Shown here one piece after another: positions 25,001 to 36,900 of a stretch of DNA of 64,000 nt. Positions within the stretch are counted from its first letter, which is position 1, and the number at the start of each line of letters is the position of its first letter. The position numbers were made by a program, and so were the translations under genes. Source of the DNA: Diphasiastrum complanatum (taxonomy: Eukaryota > Streptophyta > Lycopodiopsida > Lycopodiales > Lycopodiaceae); contig CM055099.1 of assembly GCA_029204225.1 (NCBI GenBank), positions 50,914,798 through 50,978,797 of the forward strand. The letters run 5' to 3'. Below the pieces are notes generated by a model. It saw only the letters and a program-made list of their open reading frames with translations, searched no databases and had not been told where the DNA came from.

Positions 25001-28000
25001 TTAAATGCTGCCCCTTGTGGCAGCATGTCCGTCCCCGACAGGCAGCGACTAGTGGACACCTACAGGCCACGTCTTGTGGCGGGGGAGAACACCATTGCGG
25101 AGGGCGTTCTCCGGTGTTGCACCGCTCCTTTTGTGGCTGACCCAGAGTTGCTGCCTGCTTGGCTGGCACGCACGGGGAGAGGGAGTGCATCCTCGTCCCG
25201 TCCCATTGCCCCTCATCCCCCTCAGACAGTTCCGCCACACGCACCCCCATCTGCACCCATTCCGGTTGATCCCGTCTTCTCGCGTCCGCCAGTTGCCACT
25301 GCGGTTCCACCACCACGTCCTGTTGCTCGCACGCCCCCAGTTTACGATTTTCTCGTCGACTCTCCGCCACCCGAGCAGGCCCAGGATGCTACTGACGAGG
25401 CCTTCGAGGATGTTGAGGAGATCCCTTCCTCCCTCCCTTCCCATCCGGATGACGTTCCTAGCCAGCAGTTTTCGTATCCCATGCCAGATGTTTCCCCTCC
25501 AGTGCACCCAACTTATGCTGCTGCACCGCCACCACAACGCCCCTTTCAGTACATATCACCGTTGTACTTGCCTCATGGACAGCCAGTTCCTCCACCTGCA
25601 GCAGCCCCATGGGCTCATCCTCCTCACTCAGCTGCACAGGGAGTCCCCTCTTTGGCTTCCCTATCCGCCGGCCTCAATTTGGGCCTAGCCTAGCCAGCCA
25701 GGTGATTTGCATGGGGGTGATGAGGCATTGACAGCTCATCTCGTCCGCAAGAGACCAGGAAGGCCCAATGCTGCACCGAACAAGAAAGGCAAAGCACAGA
25801 AACTGCCAAGGAGGAGAGGACGACCTCGCAGGGCTCCAGGTACAGGTAGAGGTGCAGTATTACAGCCAGTTGGAGCAGGTGTTGTTGGTTTGGCTTGCTT
25901 GGGGGCTGATGCGGAGGCAGATTGGGATGATGCTAGTGACGAGTCCTCCTCCTTGGATACACAGCCCATGCCAGTTCCAGACAGGCACAGATATCGGCTG
26001 CGAGAGTCAGCTCGGGGCCCTGAGTTGTCTCCGGAGCATTCGTCTGAGTCAGAGCCAGAGCATTGATTGTGGCTCTGTTATTTTATTTTCAGTAGTTTGT
26101 TTCTAGCAGACGGTCGACCATTGTATTTAGACCATTTTTCACATTATATTCAGTGTTTGGCGTACTTTATTTGCTGCACATTGTGCGTGTGTCGCTCTGT
26201 ATATGTGATGCTGTATTTTCAATTTTACTCAAATTCTATGTGCGTGTGTGAATCGTATTTTCAATTAATTTCAATTCAAGAAATTGATAGCTTCACAGAA
26301 ATACACCTACAAACTGATCATTGATGCCACAGCAAACTGATAGCACATGCACTCCAAACGATCATGAGTAGAGCCATTACCCCTAAACCCTAAACCCGTG
26401 ACGACATTTCATAAACACATACATTACATTGCATTTAAAAAAATACAGAGATTGCATTTCATAGCACCAGGCGCGTGTTGCACAAAAAACACTATATATT
26501 GATTCAGCCATTGTATCAAAATAACATTACGTATCCCGCCATATATGGCTGGGCCTTGTTTTTATACAACTATCTAGTTATTTGCCGCACCCTAAACTGC
26601 CGAAAATTACATAGCAACAGTCCGCCACATACGGCTGGAGCTTATCTATTCTAAACATTCCTACGGATCCTCCACCGACTCCTCGCCCTCGTCAGGTGCA
26701 TTGTTCTGTCGCTCTCGCTCTACCTCCTGGTTAGCTCGACGTCTGGCCGCCCTTTCCCTGACCATGATAAGCTACCTTTGTGTGAAGTTCATTCCAATCT
26801 GCTCATCCAAATCCAGCTCAACATCGGGGTGCTCCGGCTCCGGATTTCTCAGCCGAGCCTGTCGCCACATCTCCGCGAAGTCTGCCTCTTGCTTCCGATG
26901 TCTTTCGTTGTGCCTTCGGATATCTTCCTCGAGCTTCCTCCTGGCTTCGCCCTCGGGCTTCGGTGGTATGCGCTCTGCCATCTCGATCGACTTTCTCCTC
27001 ACAACACCCTGGTCTTCGAACAGCCTCTCACAGCACCCTGGTTCTCAAACAGCCTCTCACAGCCTGTCACTGGCTCTCTCTGGCTCTCTCACTGGCTATC
27101 ACTGGCTCTCTCACAGCCTCTGAAAATGCCTCTCACAATGGCGTTGTGAGTGCCTATTTATCCCCACAGCCCAATCGACCATTTGCATCCCCATCATCCC
27201 TCCATGTGCCTCTGTACCTACCCCCATGTGTTGCTCCCCCCCTATGCTGCTCTCCCATTGGCCCCATGGTCTACTCACCCACAGTGCCCATGTGCTGTTG
27301 CACATGTCCCCTGCCCCCTGTACTGTCCCCTCTTTTTTTACACCCAAAACCCTTTTTTTCCATTTTTTAAAGCCTATTTTACTATATAAAAGGCAATTAT
27401 TAATTATAAAAAAAAAATTTAAAAAAATACTAAAAAAGCGTGTGTCGCCCTGTACATGTGATTCTGTATTTTCAATTTTATCTCAAATTCTATGTGCGTG
27501 TGTGAATCGTATTTTCAATTAATTTCGATTGAAGAGAATGATCGCTTCACATATATGCACCTACATACTGATCATTGATGCCACAACAAACTGATAGCAC
27601 ATGCACTCCAAACGATCATGAGCAGAGCAATCACCCCTAAACCCTAAACCTGTGACGATTATAAACACATACATTACATTGCATTTAAAAAAATTCAGAG
27701 ATTGCATTTCACAGCACCAGGCATGCGTTGCACAAAAAACACACTGTATATTGATTCAGCCGTTGTATCAAAATAACATTACGCATCCTGCCATGTATGG
27801 CTGGGTCTTTTTTTTATACAACTATCCAGTTATTTGCCGCACCCTAAACTGCCGAAAATTACATAGCAACAGTTTGCCACATACGGCTGGACTTTATCTA
27901 TTCTAAACATTTCTACGGATCCTCCACCGACTCCTCGCCCTCGTCATGTGCATTGTTCTGTCGCTCTCGCTCTGCCTCCTGGTTAGCCCGACGTCTGGCC

Positions 28001-31000
28001 GCCCTTTCCCTGACCATGATGAGCTGCCGTCGTGTGAAGTTCATTCCGATCTGCTCATCCAAATCCAGCTCGACAGCGGGGGCAGGGGCCACAACGGGGG
28101 CGAGGATCTACAGCTCGGGTGTCTCTGCCGAGTCTGTCGCTGCATCTCTGCAATGTCTGCCTCTTGCTTCCGATGTCTTTCGTTGTGCCCCCTGGTTCTC
28201 AAATAGCCTGTCACTGGCTCTCTCTGGCTCTCTCACTGGCTATCACTGGCTCTCTCACAGCCTTTGAAAATGCCTCTCACAATGGCATTGTGAGTGCCTA
28301 TTTATCCCCACAGCCTGATCGGCCATGTGCATCCCCATCATCCCTCTATGTGCCTCTGTACCTGCCCCATGTGTTGCTCACCCCCTGTGCTGCTCTCCCA
28401 TTGGCCCCATGGTCTGCTCACCCACAGTGCCCATGTGCTGTTGCACCTCTCCCCTGCACCATGTACTGTACCCTTTTTTTTACACCCAAAACCCTAATTT
28501 CTCCATTTTTTAAAGCCTATTTTACTATATAAAAGGCAATTATTAATTATAAAAAATACTTTAAAAAAATTTAAAAAAATGGTACCGCCCTGGTACCGCG
28601 GATCCCAGGGCGGTACCATACTGGCGGTACCACCATTATGGTACCGGCGGTACCACGTGCCACTATGATATATATATATATATATATATATAGGATTTCT
28701 GATGAACAAGACCTTTCAAGGTAGTTGTACTCCATAGTGGTGACACTTTAGTAGAATAAACCCTAGGAGACAACAGAAAGTAAGGTATCTTGCTTATTGA
28801 TTAATGAGAAGAAAAAATTAGCAAGGCAAAGATTCTAAATTTGAACTATTCTCAATGAACATAAATATAAATGTAGCTATTGGCTAGAATGGGACTTGTT
28901 GTCATGACCCTTGGAACAATTGATTCTCTAGAACAGACTGTATCCACTTGATAGTAGATTTGTCTTTTTATAATTGTCCTTAGTTTTTTATGCATGAACA
29001 GTTTATGAGAAAGCACGAGGATTGGATATTTGAACTTGAATTTGGAAATATCACTCCAAGTCGTAAGAGCTGGGTACAACTTTACTATTTGAATGGATAC
29101 AGTAAAAAATGATGTATGGCAGTACGTCCCACGAGTTTGGGTTTAGCAAAAATTTATTCACTCAAACTTGAGTCTTGTGAATCTATGAATGAATTACACC
29201 TCACTAAGAGATTTAGCACGTTGCCTTCGATCACTATGCTTGGACTCATGATGGGATATATGTGTCGTCGTCAAATAATATCTCACTCTCAATGTTTGCT
29301 CTGGAGCGTCTCCTTGAGAAAATTTGAGACTGGGAGTCTAAATCTCCATACTGATTCATCAAGAAGACCCAATAGCCTCAATCTAAAGTGGTATGACTGC
29401 AAACTCGGCAAGGATGATTTGATATGGGACGGAGGGCTTAGATACATGAAAGCATAGTGGTTTGCAAACGAGAAATATTGGCCCGGTCTAACTTTGGAAT
29501 CCCTATACATGAAACCTATGTGGCATACATAGCAGTAGGTGAGACTATGAGGTCGAATAGTCTGCGCTTACTCAAATCATCCGAAGATACTTCCAGAAGC
29601 AAATGTGCTAAAGACTAACCAAGGAAGCAAATGTGCTAAAGACTAACCAAGGACTCATGACCCTTCCTCCACCTAGTAGTAGCAACCTGTCTCATGCTAA
29701 AGGTGGGACTTGTGAAGATGTGTGCTTAAATATGTGCGAAAATATGATATCCAATGGCTAACCATCTAAAGTAAAAATCTATCGCTGCATATAGGCCCTA
29801 GAGGTGTTAAAAATCATGGTTTGAGTCTCTCTAGTGCTCACAGTCAAGACCCCATCCGTCCCCAAATGAGTGTAGTCTATCCAAATGTATTTGTAACCCC
29901 TCCATTGTAGGTGAGATCAATGCCACATCATCCACATATAATAAAGTGGAATAAGAATGTCACCATGTCTACGTCCAATACCACCAACCTGGTCATTGAC
30001 ATGCTCTAGCAAGTCAATATATAATCCAAAGAGTGTGGGGGAGAGGGAGCAACCTTGCTTTACTCCAATAGTACTCCTAACCAATTGGGAGAATCTCTCA
30101 TCTACTTGTATGGTGTCAAGTGAGAACCCAAGCTCACTCAATCTTTGTCTAAGTAGGTGTGTCTTAGGATCAGGTCAAATGCCTTCCAGAAATCAACAAA
30201 TCAACAATATACCCTCTCATGCCTGGACTTGTGTTACGGCCTACTTTACTGCAAACCGCCAGGTGCCTAATACCCACAAGGAATTGAACGTCACATGATC
30301 CACCCCGCCATAGGATCCAATTTAGATCCACTCTCTGTGCCCTGGCCTATGACCTGTAACAAGCGAGATCCGACCTCCAACCCTAACAGCGTCCCATACC
30401 ACTGCTAGAGGCTTACATCCTGGCTGTGCACAAGCACTCACCATCCACGTTCTCCTAGGTAGATAGAATGAATGGTAAAGTGAGACCTCCTACCTTGTAT
30501 ACCTCCAAGGTAGGAGTCTCCAAGCCAAGTGCACATCCTAGATCTCAACACGTGCAACCATGCAGGTCCACAAGTTGGTCAAGTCAACAGGCCCAGTCGA
30601 CGTTCAGTTTCAAGTTGGGTTAGGGACCCAAGGGAGTTGGGTCCCTAACATTCTCTCCCCCTTAAAAGACTTCTCTTCTAAGGAAGGAAATCTGGGAATC
30701 TTAGTCTAAGGTCTTGCTTCTTTTCCCAAGTGTCCTCGTCTTCGGAGCTTCCTTTCCAACGAACCAAGTACTTAGTTACTTGCTGGTTTTTGAGCCCACG
30801 TTGACGTACATCAACAATGGCCTGTGGTTCAGAAGGTACAAAGGATGTCAGGTCCTCAAGCTGACTAGCTTATCCCATAGAATCAATTCATTCTTTCCAC
30901 CAAGTCGTTCCTTTAAACGACTAATGTGGAAAACTGGGTGAACCCTGATTCCTTGCGGAAGGTCTAGTTGATAGGCATTCTGATTAAGGCCCAGAATATC

Positions 31001-33852
31001 GAGGGATAACTTAGGACATTTTCCAGTCTTTTGGGACCTTAAGATACACCCAATCTCCTTCCACATAGACCCTAGGTTGTCGCTTCTGATTAGCGTATTA
31101 TTGGGCTCCTGAGCCGTTTCTATGTTATCACGAGCAACAAGCAGCATTTCTTGCATATCATGCTGAAAATTCACCGCTGCTTTAACCTTGAGGCTTCTGA
31201 GGCCAACAAAGATTGAAGCTCTAGGCTGAAAACCGTACTTCAGAGAGAATGAACTCCCATCACATAATTCTTGGAGCATTTGTGACCATCTGGTTTTACG
31301 ACCCCTAAGGTCAGCTACATTGTTAGTGTACTTTAGCGCTTGATGGTCAGTTACTATGGTGAATTTGGATCCATATAATGAATGTCTCCAAATTTTCAAA
31401 GCATGAATAACTACAAAAAGTTCCTTATCATAGGTGGAATACCGCCTTTGAGTAGGATCTAACTTTTTGCTTGCAAAAGCAACCGGTCTACCATCCTGAT
31501 ATAGGACTGCACCTATGGCATAGTCATTGGCATCCGATTCAAGCACATACGACTTGTTAGGATTCCCTATGTGTATGATAGGCGCTGTAGACACATAGTA
31601 TTTGAGGTTCTCAAAACTCTGATTAATCTCTTCAATCCAAGTAACCGGAGGACTGTATTTATTGTGTCGGCTAGTTCTTTTTGCCTCTTTGAGGACGTTT
31701 GTCAAGGGTAATGCAATTACCACATAACCCATGATAAATCTATGAAAATACCTCGTAAATCCCAAAAAGGACTTGACCTTATGGATGAGGTATAGGCCAC
31801 TCACGAACTTGACGGACTTTATTAGGGTCAATTTCCAACCCATATGGATTCCTTGGCAAAGAGTTTCTCCTGTCTAAGTAACTTTAAGACAGTCCGATTA
31901 TGCTCCTCTAAGGTTTTGCTATAGATAATAATATCATCTAAGTAAACTATGACAAACTTTCCTAGATATGGACGAAAAAGATCGTTCATCATCTGCTAGA
32001 AAGTTGCAGTAGCATTTGTTAAGCGAAAAGGTAAAATCAGAAATTCAAAATGGCCATCCTAGTCCTAAACCCGGTTTTTTCCGCATCCTCTTTTAATTCG
32101 AATATGATGATACCCTGATCTCAAATCGATTTTGTTGAACTACTTTGCACCATGTAATCGATCAACTAGTTCATCCATTCGACGTAAGGGATAATGGTAT
32201 TTAATTCATCCTCTTCGGTAGTACTCATCCTATAGGTAGTACTCATCCTATAGGAAAACAAAGATATAGGCGAGCTACCAAGAAGGAGTTTAATACCATG
32301 GTCGACTCCTCTAGAGGGGGAAAGACCCTCAGGAAGCCTTTTTTGGGAATACGTCATTAAACTCTTGTCTAAGTCTCCTAAAGGTTTCACCTTCCAATGA
32401 ATTTTCTTCTTTCAGGTTGTTAATGCAAGTTGCATGTTATAACTTTGTAAATTGCATTCCTCATGATAAGTGAAATCTTTCAATCAACACATGTATGAAT
32501 CACAAGCCACAAAATTCATGCATTCAATCGTTTCTAAAGCAGAAAGCATATAAGGAGAAGAAATATCCACATTTCCATTCAATTCAATGAGTGAGCCGTT
32601 ATGCAAGAACGACAAATTGTGAGCTACATAGTTTTTCTTTAACGACTCATTCCTCTAATAGAACCACTCCTTACCAAGTATCACATCTACCTTATCTAGA
32701 TTCATAATATGACAGTCTAAATTGTCGTTATAGGCTTGTATTTGAATCGGCATATGAGGGACTATCCAGTCCCATACTTGGCTTTCCGCTCCCGTAGCTA
32801 GCTTCACAACATAATGGTGGTCACTTTGCTTTGTTTCCACCTTTAGCCTCTGCAACAAATTAGAGTTAATAAAGTTGTGTGTAGAGCCATCATCAATTTA
32901 CACTGTTACGGCTTGGCCACCAACGACCCCATTCATCCGAATCAAAGTCATGGGGACCAAAAATAGTAATAAATGTTCTGGGGAGAGTGGCATACTCCAA
33001 TCTCTCATTCCAGCAAGTAAAAATTGGGGCACGTGGGAGATGTCTATGAGGAAGTAAAGAAGTGCTGAAAAGTACGACTGAGAAATGATAAGCAGGCTAT
33101 TTGGCATTTGTATTATTGGTAATGTATATTTGATCTCATGGAATATGCAATCTATTCAAGTCTTGTTCTGAATTTTAGGTTTTGATGAACTTATCTTTGC
33201 TGCAGGATTGTTGGTATTGCTGGTATTGGGCAGAGTCTCATCCTTGTTGCATTGTGCTGTCTTTGCACCTTCTTAACGGGAATATCACTTAGCGCCATTG
33301 CGACAAATGGTGCCATGAAGGTGCGCTTACTGCATCGGAAACTACTTTGAGAGTGCAATTTTTAAGCTCAAAACTGCTTGAGAAAGCCGTTTGGGAGGAT
33401 TGTTGGGGTATTTGGAGATGTCTAGACCCCAGAGGTCATTTTTGTCGCTCAGAATGGAATCTGTTAGTCCTGTACCATAACAGACTGATTGACTTATTTA
33501 TCATGTGTTGATGGGGTTCAATCCTCTTTAAGTTTATGAACTGATAATAAATTGTTAATTTTCATATGGTTTACTTGTCATGAGAGCTGGCTGCTTTCTA
33601 AGAAAATAATATGATATGAAAGTAGGACATAGATGATTTAGACTACACAAAGGTCCTTGTCAATCTAGATTGCAGTGGTAAAATGGATTATGTTTATTGG
33701 AATACTACATTGCACGATAAATGGAATAGGTACTCATCAGAAATGTTGATTAGTAAAAATTGCTTATGTTGAGGACTGCTCTATCATCTGTATTGCATAC
33801 ACAAACCACAAAAGAATATAAAAGAAAATGAGCTAAGGGCCCAATTACAATT

Positions 33853-33930
<78 letters not shown>

Positions 33931-36900
33931 CTTTATTAATGTCTTTTCCAAGCCAAAAGGCATATAAGACAAATAAGTACATATCAAGTATGTGGACCAT
34001 CTGGGAGCATATGAAAAACGTCTCCAAAACTGAAAGAAAAGCATATATAGTAAATCTAAACACAAATACCAAAGTTAACTAAACCAACAGGTATGAAGCC
34101 AGAAATGGCTATGTATAATGGAAGCAAGCCGTAGATCATGTCCTGGAGGTGATGCTGCTACTACTGCTGTTGCTACTACTGAAAAAAGATGTAATACAAA
34201 CTGCAGTGGGCAGTGAGACTGAGATATACTGCCGATGTCGAATGTAAGAGGGTAATCTCCTCCCGGTCAGACGAAGAGGTCTAGCTGCTGGGTTATGCTA
34301 GGAGGTGCGCTGTCTCTGATCTCTGTGGGAAGTCGTGTCCTCATCCTCGTCATCATCATCTGAATCTGGGACTGGTCGTGAACGTCGTCTGGAGAAAAAG
34401 GAGGTAATCTAAAGCTGTATGTCGAGCAATCTGACGCCGAGGCTGTAGATCCCGTCGTAATAGAAACATCTCTCGGATCATAAGTGCAACACAACGTGGA
34501 TCTTCATAGGTAACAAGTGAACGCAGTGTAACTGGTGTATCCCTGAACAGGCAATAGTATCTCCCACGAATCTCATAATAAGCTGGGCAAATGAAAATAA
34601 AATGCTCCTCAGTCTCTACTGCACCTAGCGAACACTGCTGGCAGATCTTGTCCTCTCGTGGAGTACCCTGAAACCGACCAATCTCAATCTCAAGTTGGTG
34701 TGAAGAGACATGGAGCTAACCCAATATGAATCTGAGACCGTGTGATAATCCAGATTGTAGGTAAAGTGGTAGAAGTGGGGACCCTGACACATCTGTCTCC
34801 AAAAAATGAAGTTGATAAAAGTCGAATTTGACACCCAACTGGCCATGCCAGGCTCGCTCAAGGTAAGCTCTATAAATGAATCGTCTGATGTAGTCCTGGG
34901 TACTAGAACGAAGAGCAGTGATAGAGATACCGAGTGTGCTAAGAAGTCTGGAGGCCTGAGAGAACCAAGCCACATGGTAGCCCTGACTGTGAAGACGTTG
35001 AGATGAAAAGAGAGGAGCCTGAGTATATCTCTGCTCAGAGGACTGGAATGCATTGACGCGCTGAATATATGTGATGAGATGGGTACATAGGCGGAACCGC
35101 AAACTCAGCAAGGATGATATGGTGTGGTACTGAAGGCTTAGCTCGGATCATGCGTGAAAGCATAGTGATCTGTAATCACGAGATACTGGCCCAGTCAGAT
35201 GAAGTGAGGCCCGTACACCATGCAGCCGATGCATATAGTGTTGTAGGAGAAACGATGGTGTCAAAAAGCCGACACTTACTCGACGCATCTCGAATTGACT
35301 TACGGAAGCAAAATCTCTCCATTTGGGCAAGGGAAGCATGGCCTTTCCCAAGTCTACTAGAAGCTGATTGTCTCATACTAAATATAAGACCAGTAAAAAG
35401 TGTGCCCAAGTAAGTGTAGGATGGAACAATCTCTAACGGCCGACTGTCAAAAAGGAGCTCCTGTCTCAACATAAAGCTCCTGGAAGTGTTGAAGACCATC
35501 ACTTTGGTCTTCACCCTAGGTCCCATCTGGAACAAAAATCATGAAGACGATCATCAATCTGTCTCTGTAACCCCTCTCGAGTAGGTGAAAGTAGAACCAC
35601 ATCATCTGCATAAAGAATAATAGTGATCAAGATGTCACCAAGTCTGCAACCAGAACCACCGCACTGCTCAATAACTCTCTCCAACTCATCAATATATAAT
35701 CCAAAAAGTGTAGGGGAGAGGGAACATCCTTGCTTCACCCCAATAGTGCTCATGATCTGCTTTGAGATACCCTTGTCACTCCGGAAACATCCCAATACTC
35801 TCTCGTAAAGTGCCATCACTGCTAGGACTGTGTCATCAGAAAAACCAAGGTCTCGTATCCGCTAGATGAGTAAGGAGCGTGGGACGGAGTCAAAGGCTTT
35901 CCTGAAGTCAACAAAGCAGCAATAGACTCGCTCTCGCCAGTGCCGAGCTTCCTCAATAATGGCTCTGAGAGTAAAGATATGATTTGTGGTAGAATAGTGA
36001 GCTCTAAATCCAGCCTGGCCCATAGCATGCAATCTCCTGATCTCTGACTCAGTACTGATAGCTGTCTGAAGAATAATGCCATACAGCTTCGTGATAACGT
36101 GCCCAATCATAAGAGTCCGATAGTTACTAGGATTCTTGGGATCACCATTTTTGTGTATGGGATGGATGATGTTGGTGCACCAAGAAGAGGGAAATCTGGA
36201 GACAACTGCTTGATTGAGTAGAGTGGCTACGAGAGGTGATAGTAAATCCGCAGCATGGATTAAAAGCTTGGAATCAAGGTCATCAATATCCCTGGCTTTA
36301 TTGTGGACCATATCAGAAGTGAAGAAGGTAAACTCAGGAGGTCTAGGGGAAATGGAAATAGGTGTATCGGTATCGATGGTATATAAAGCAATGGCATACT
36401 CAGTCCAAATGCGCAAGTCATTAAGGAGCGGAGGTGGAGCACGGGGAATGAACTCACGCCAAAATGCCCTTGTGGAAGAACTATAGAGAAGACCAATAAG
36501 TCGTCGCTCTTCCAGACTATCATAAGCCCGTTTCTTACGACGAAGTAAGTGGGTAAAGAAACGACGAATGGGTTGTAAGAGATGAGGGGTGTGTATGCGA
36601 GCATGTGTGACAAGGTGATGCTGGGAACGACACTCATCGTCATACCAAGGTGGGCGCACTGGTCTAAGATAACATGTTGTTCTTTTTGTTATGATGGGGT
36701 CTAGAAGGGAAGGAAGCAGTGGCAGCCGTATGGAGTGCTGTGGTAAGGAAGGAAGCTTGCTCTTCAAGCGGGCTATGATGTGGGAAAATGTGGAGCAGTC
36801 GGGAGAGCAAGTGCTGATAGGTAGGTGCAAGTGAATGGTCAAAGATGTATTTGGGTGCACGAGATAAAGGTGGAGGTGAGAATTGTCGAGGCAAAGAAAT

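Larger units (their letters stand above)
24465..28667. mobile_element. 4.2-kb hAT-like element carrying a BED/AT-hook gene
   Basis: Ends CATAGGTCCCGCGGTAC and (reverse complement) CATAGTGGCACGTGGTACC are flanked by ATATATAT on both sides, fitting an 8-bp hAT target duplication, though the site lies in AT repeats. Subterminal GGTACC arrays occupy about 24,465-24,550 and 28,580-28,667. Inside: a + strand BED zinc-finger/AT-hook gene, then two tandem copies of a 1.1-1.25-kb block each bearing a minus-strand charged ORF. No DDE transposase was recognised. Confidence 0.75.
30232..33110 (-). mobile_element. Ty3/gypsy chromovirus relic 2, 5'-truncated, with internal deletion
   Basis: A 3' LTR is recognised on the left (30,232-30,650), followed by a purine tract, chromodomain remnant, a fused RNase H/integrase ORF, RT fragments and protease. 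No 5' LTR or gag was found before CCC1 exon 5 at 33,206. It is of the same family as the element at 46,141-48,560 (shared MNLDKVD(V/L)ILGKEWFY). Confidence 0.85.

Noticed and set aside
25049-25537. Minus-strand and alternative-frame ORFs across the BED/AT-hook gene
   Set aside because: Shadows of the GC-rich Pro-rich coding frame; no motifs.
26701-28532. Several + strand ORFs rich in Cys/Pro/Leu in the tandem blocks
   Set aside because: They are antisense to the charged minus-strand ORF or run through CCCATGTG-rich repeats; the minus frame with RRHNERHRK-type sequence is the better candidate.
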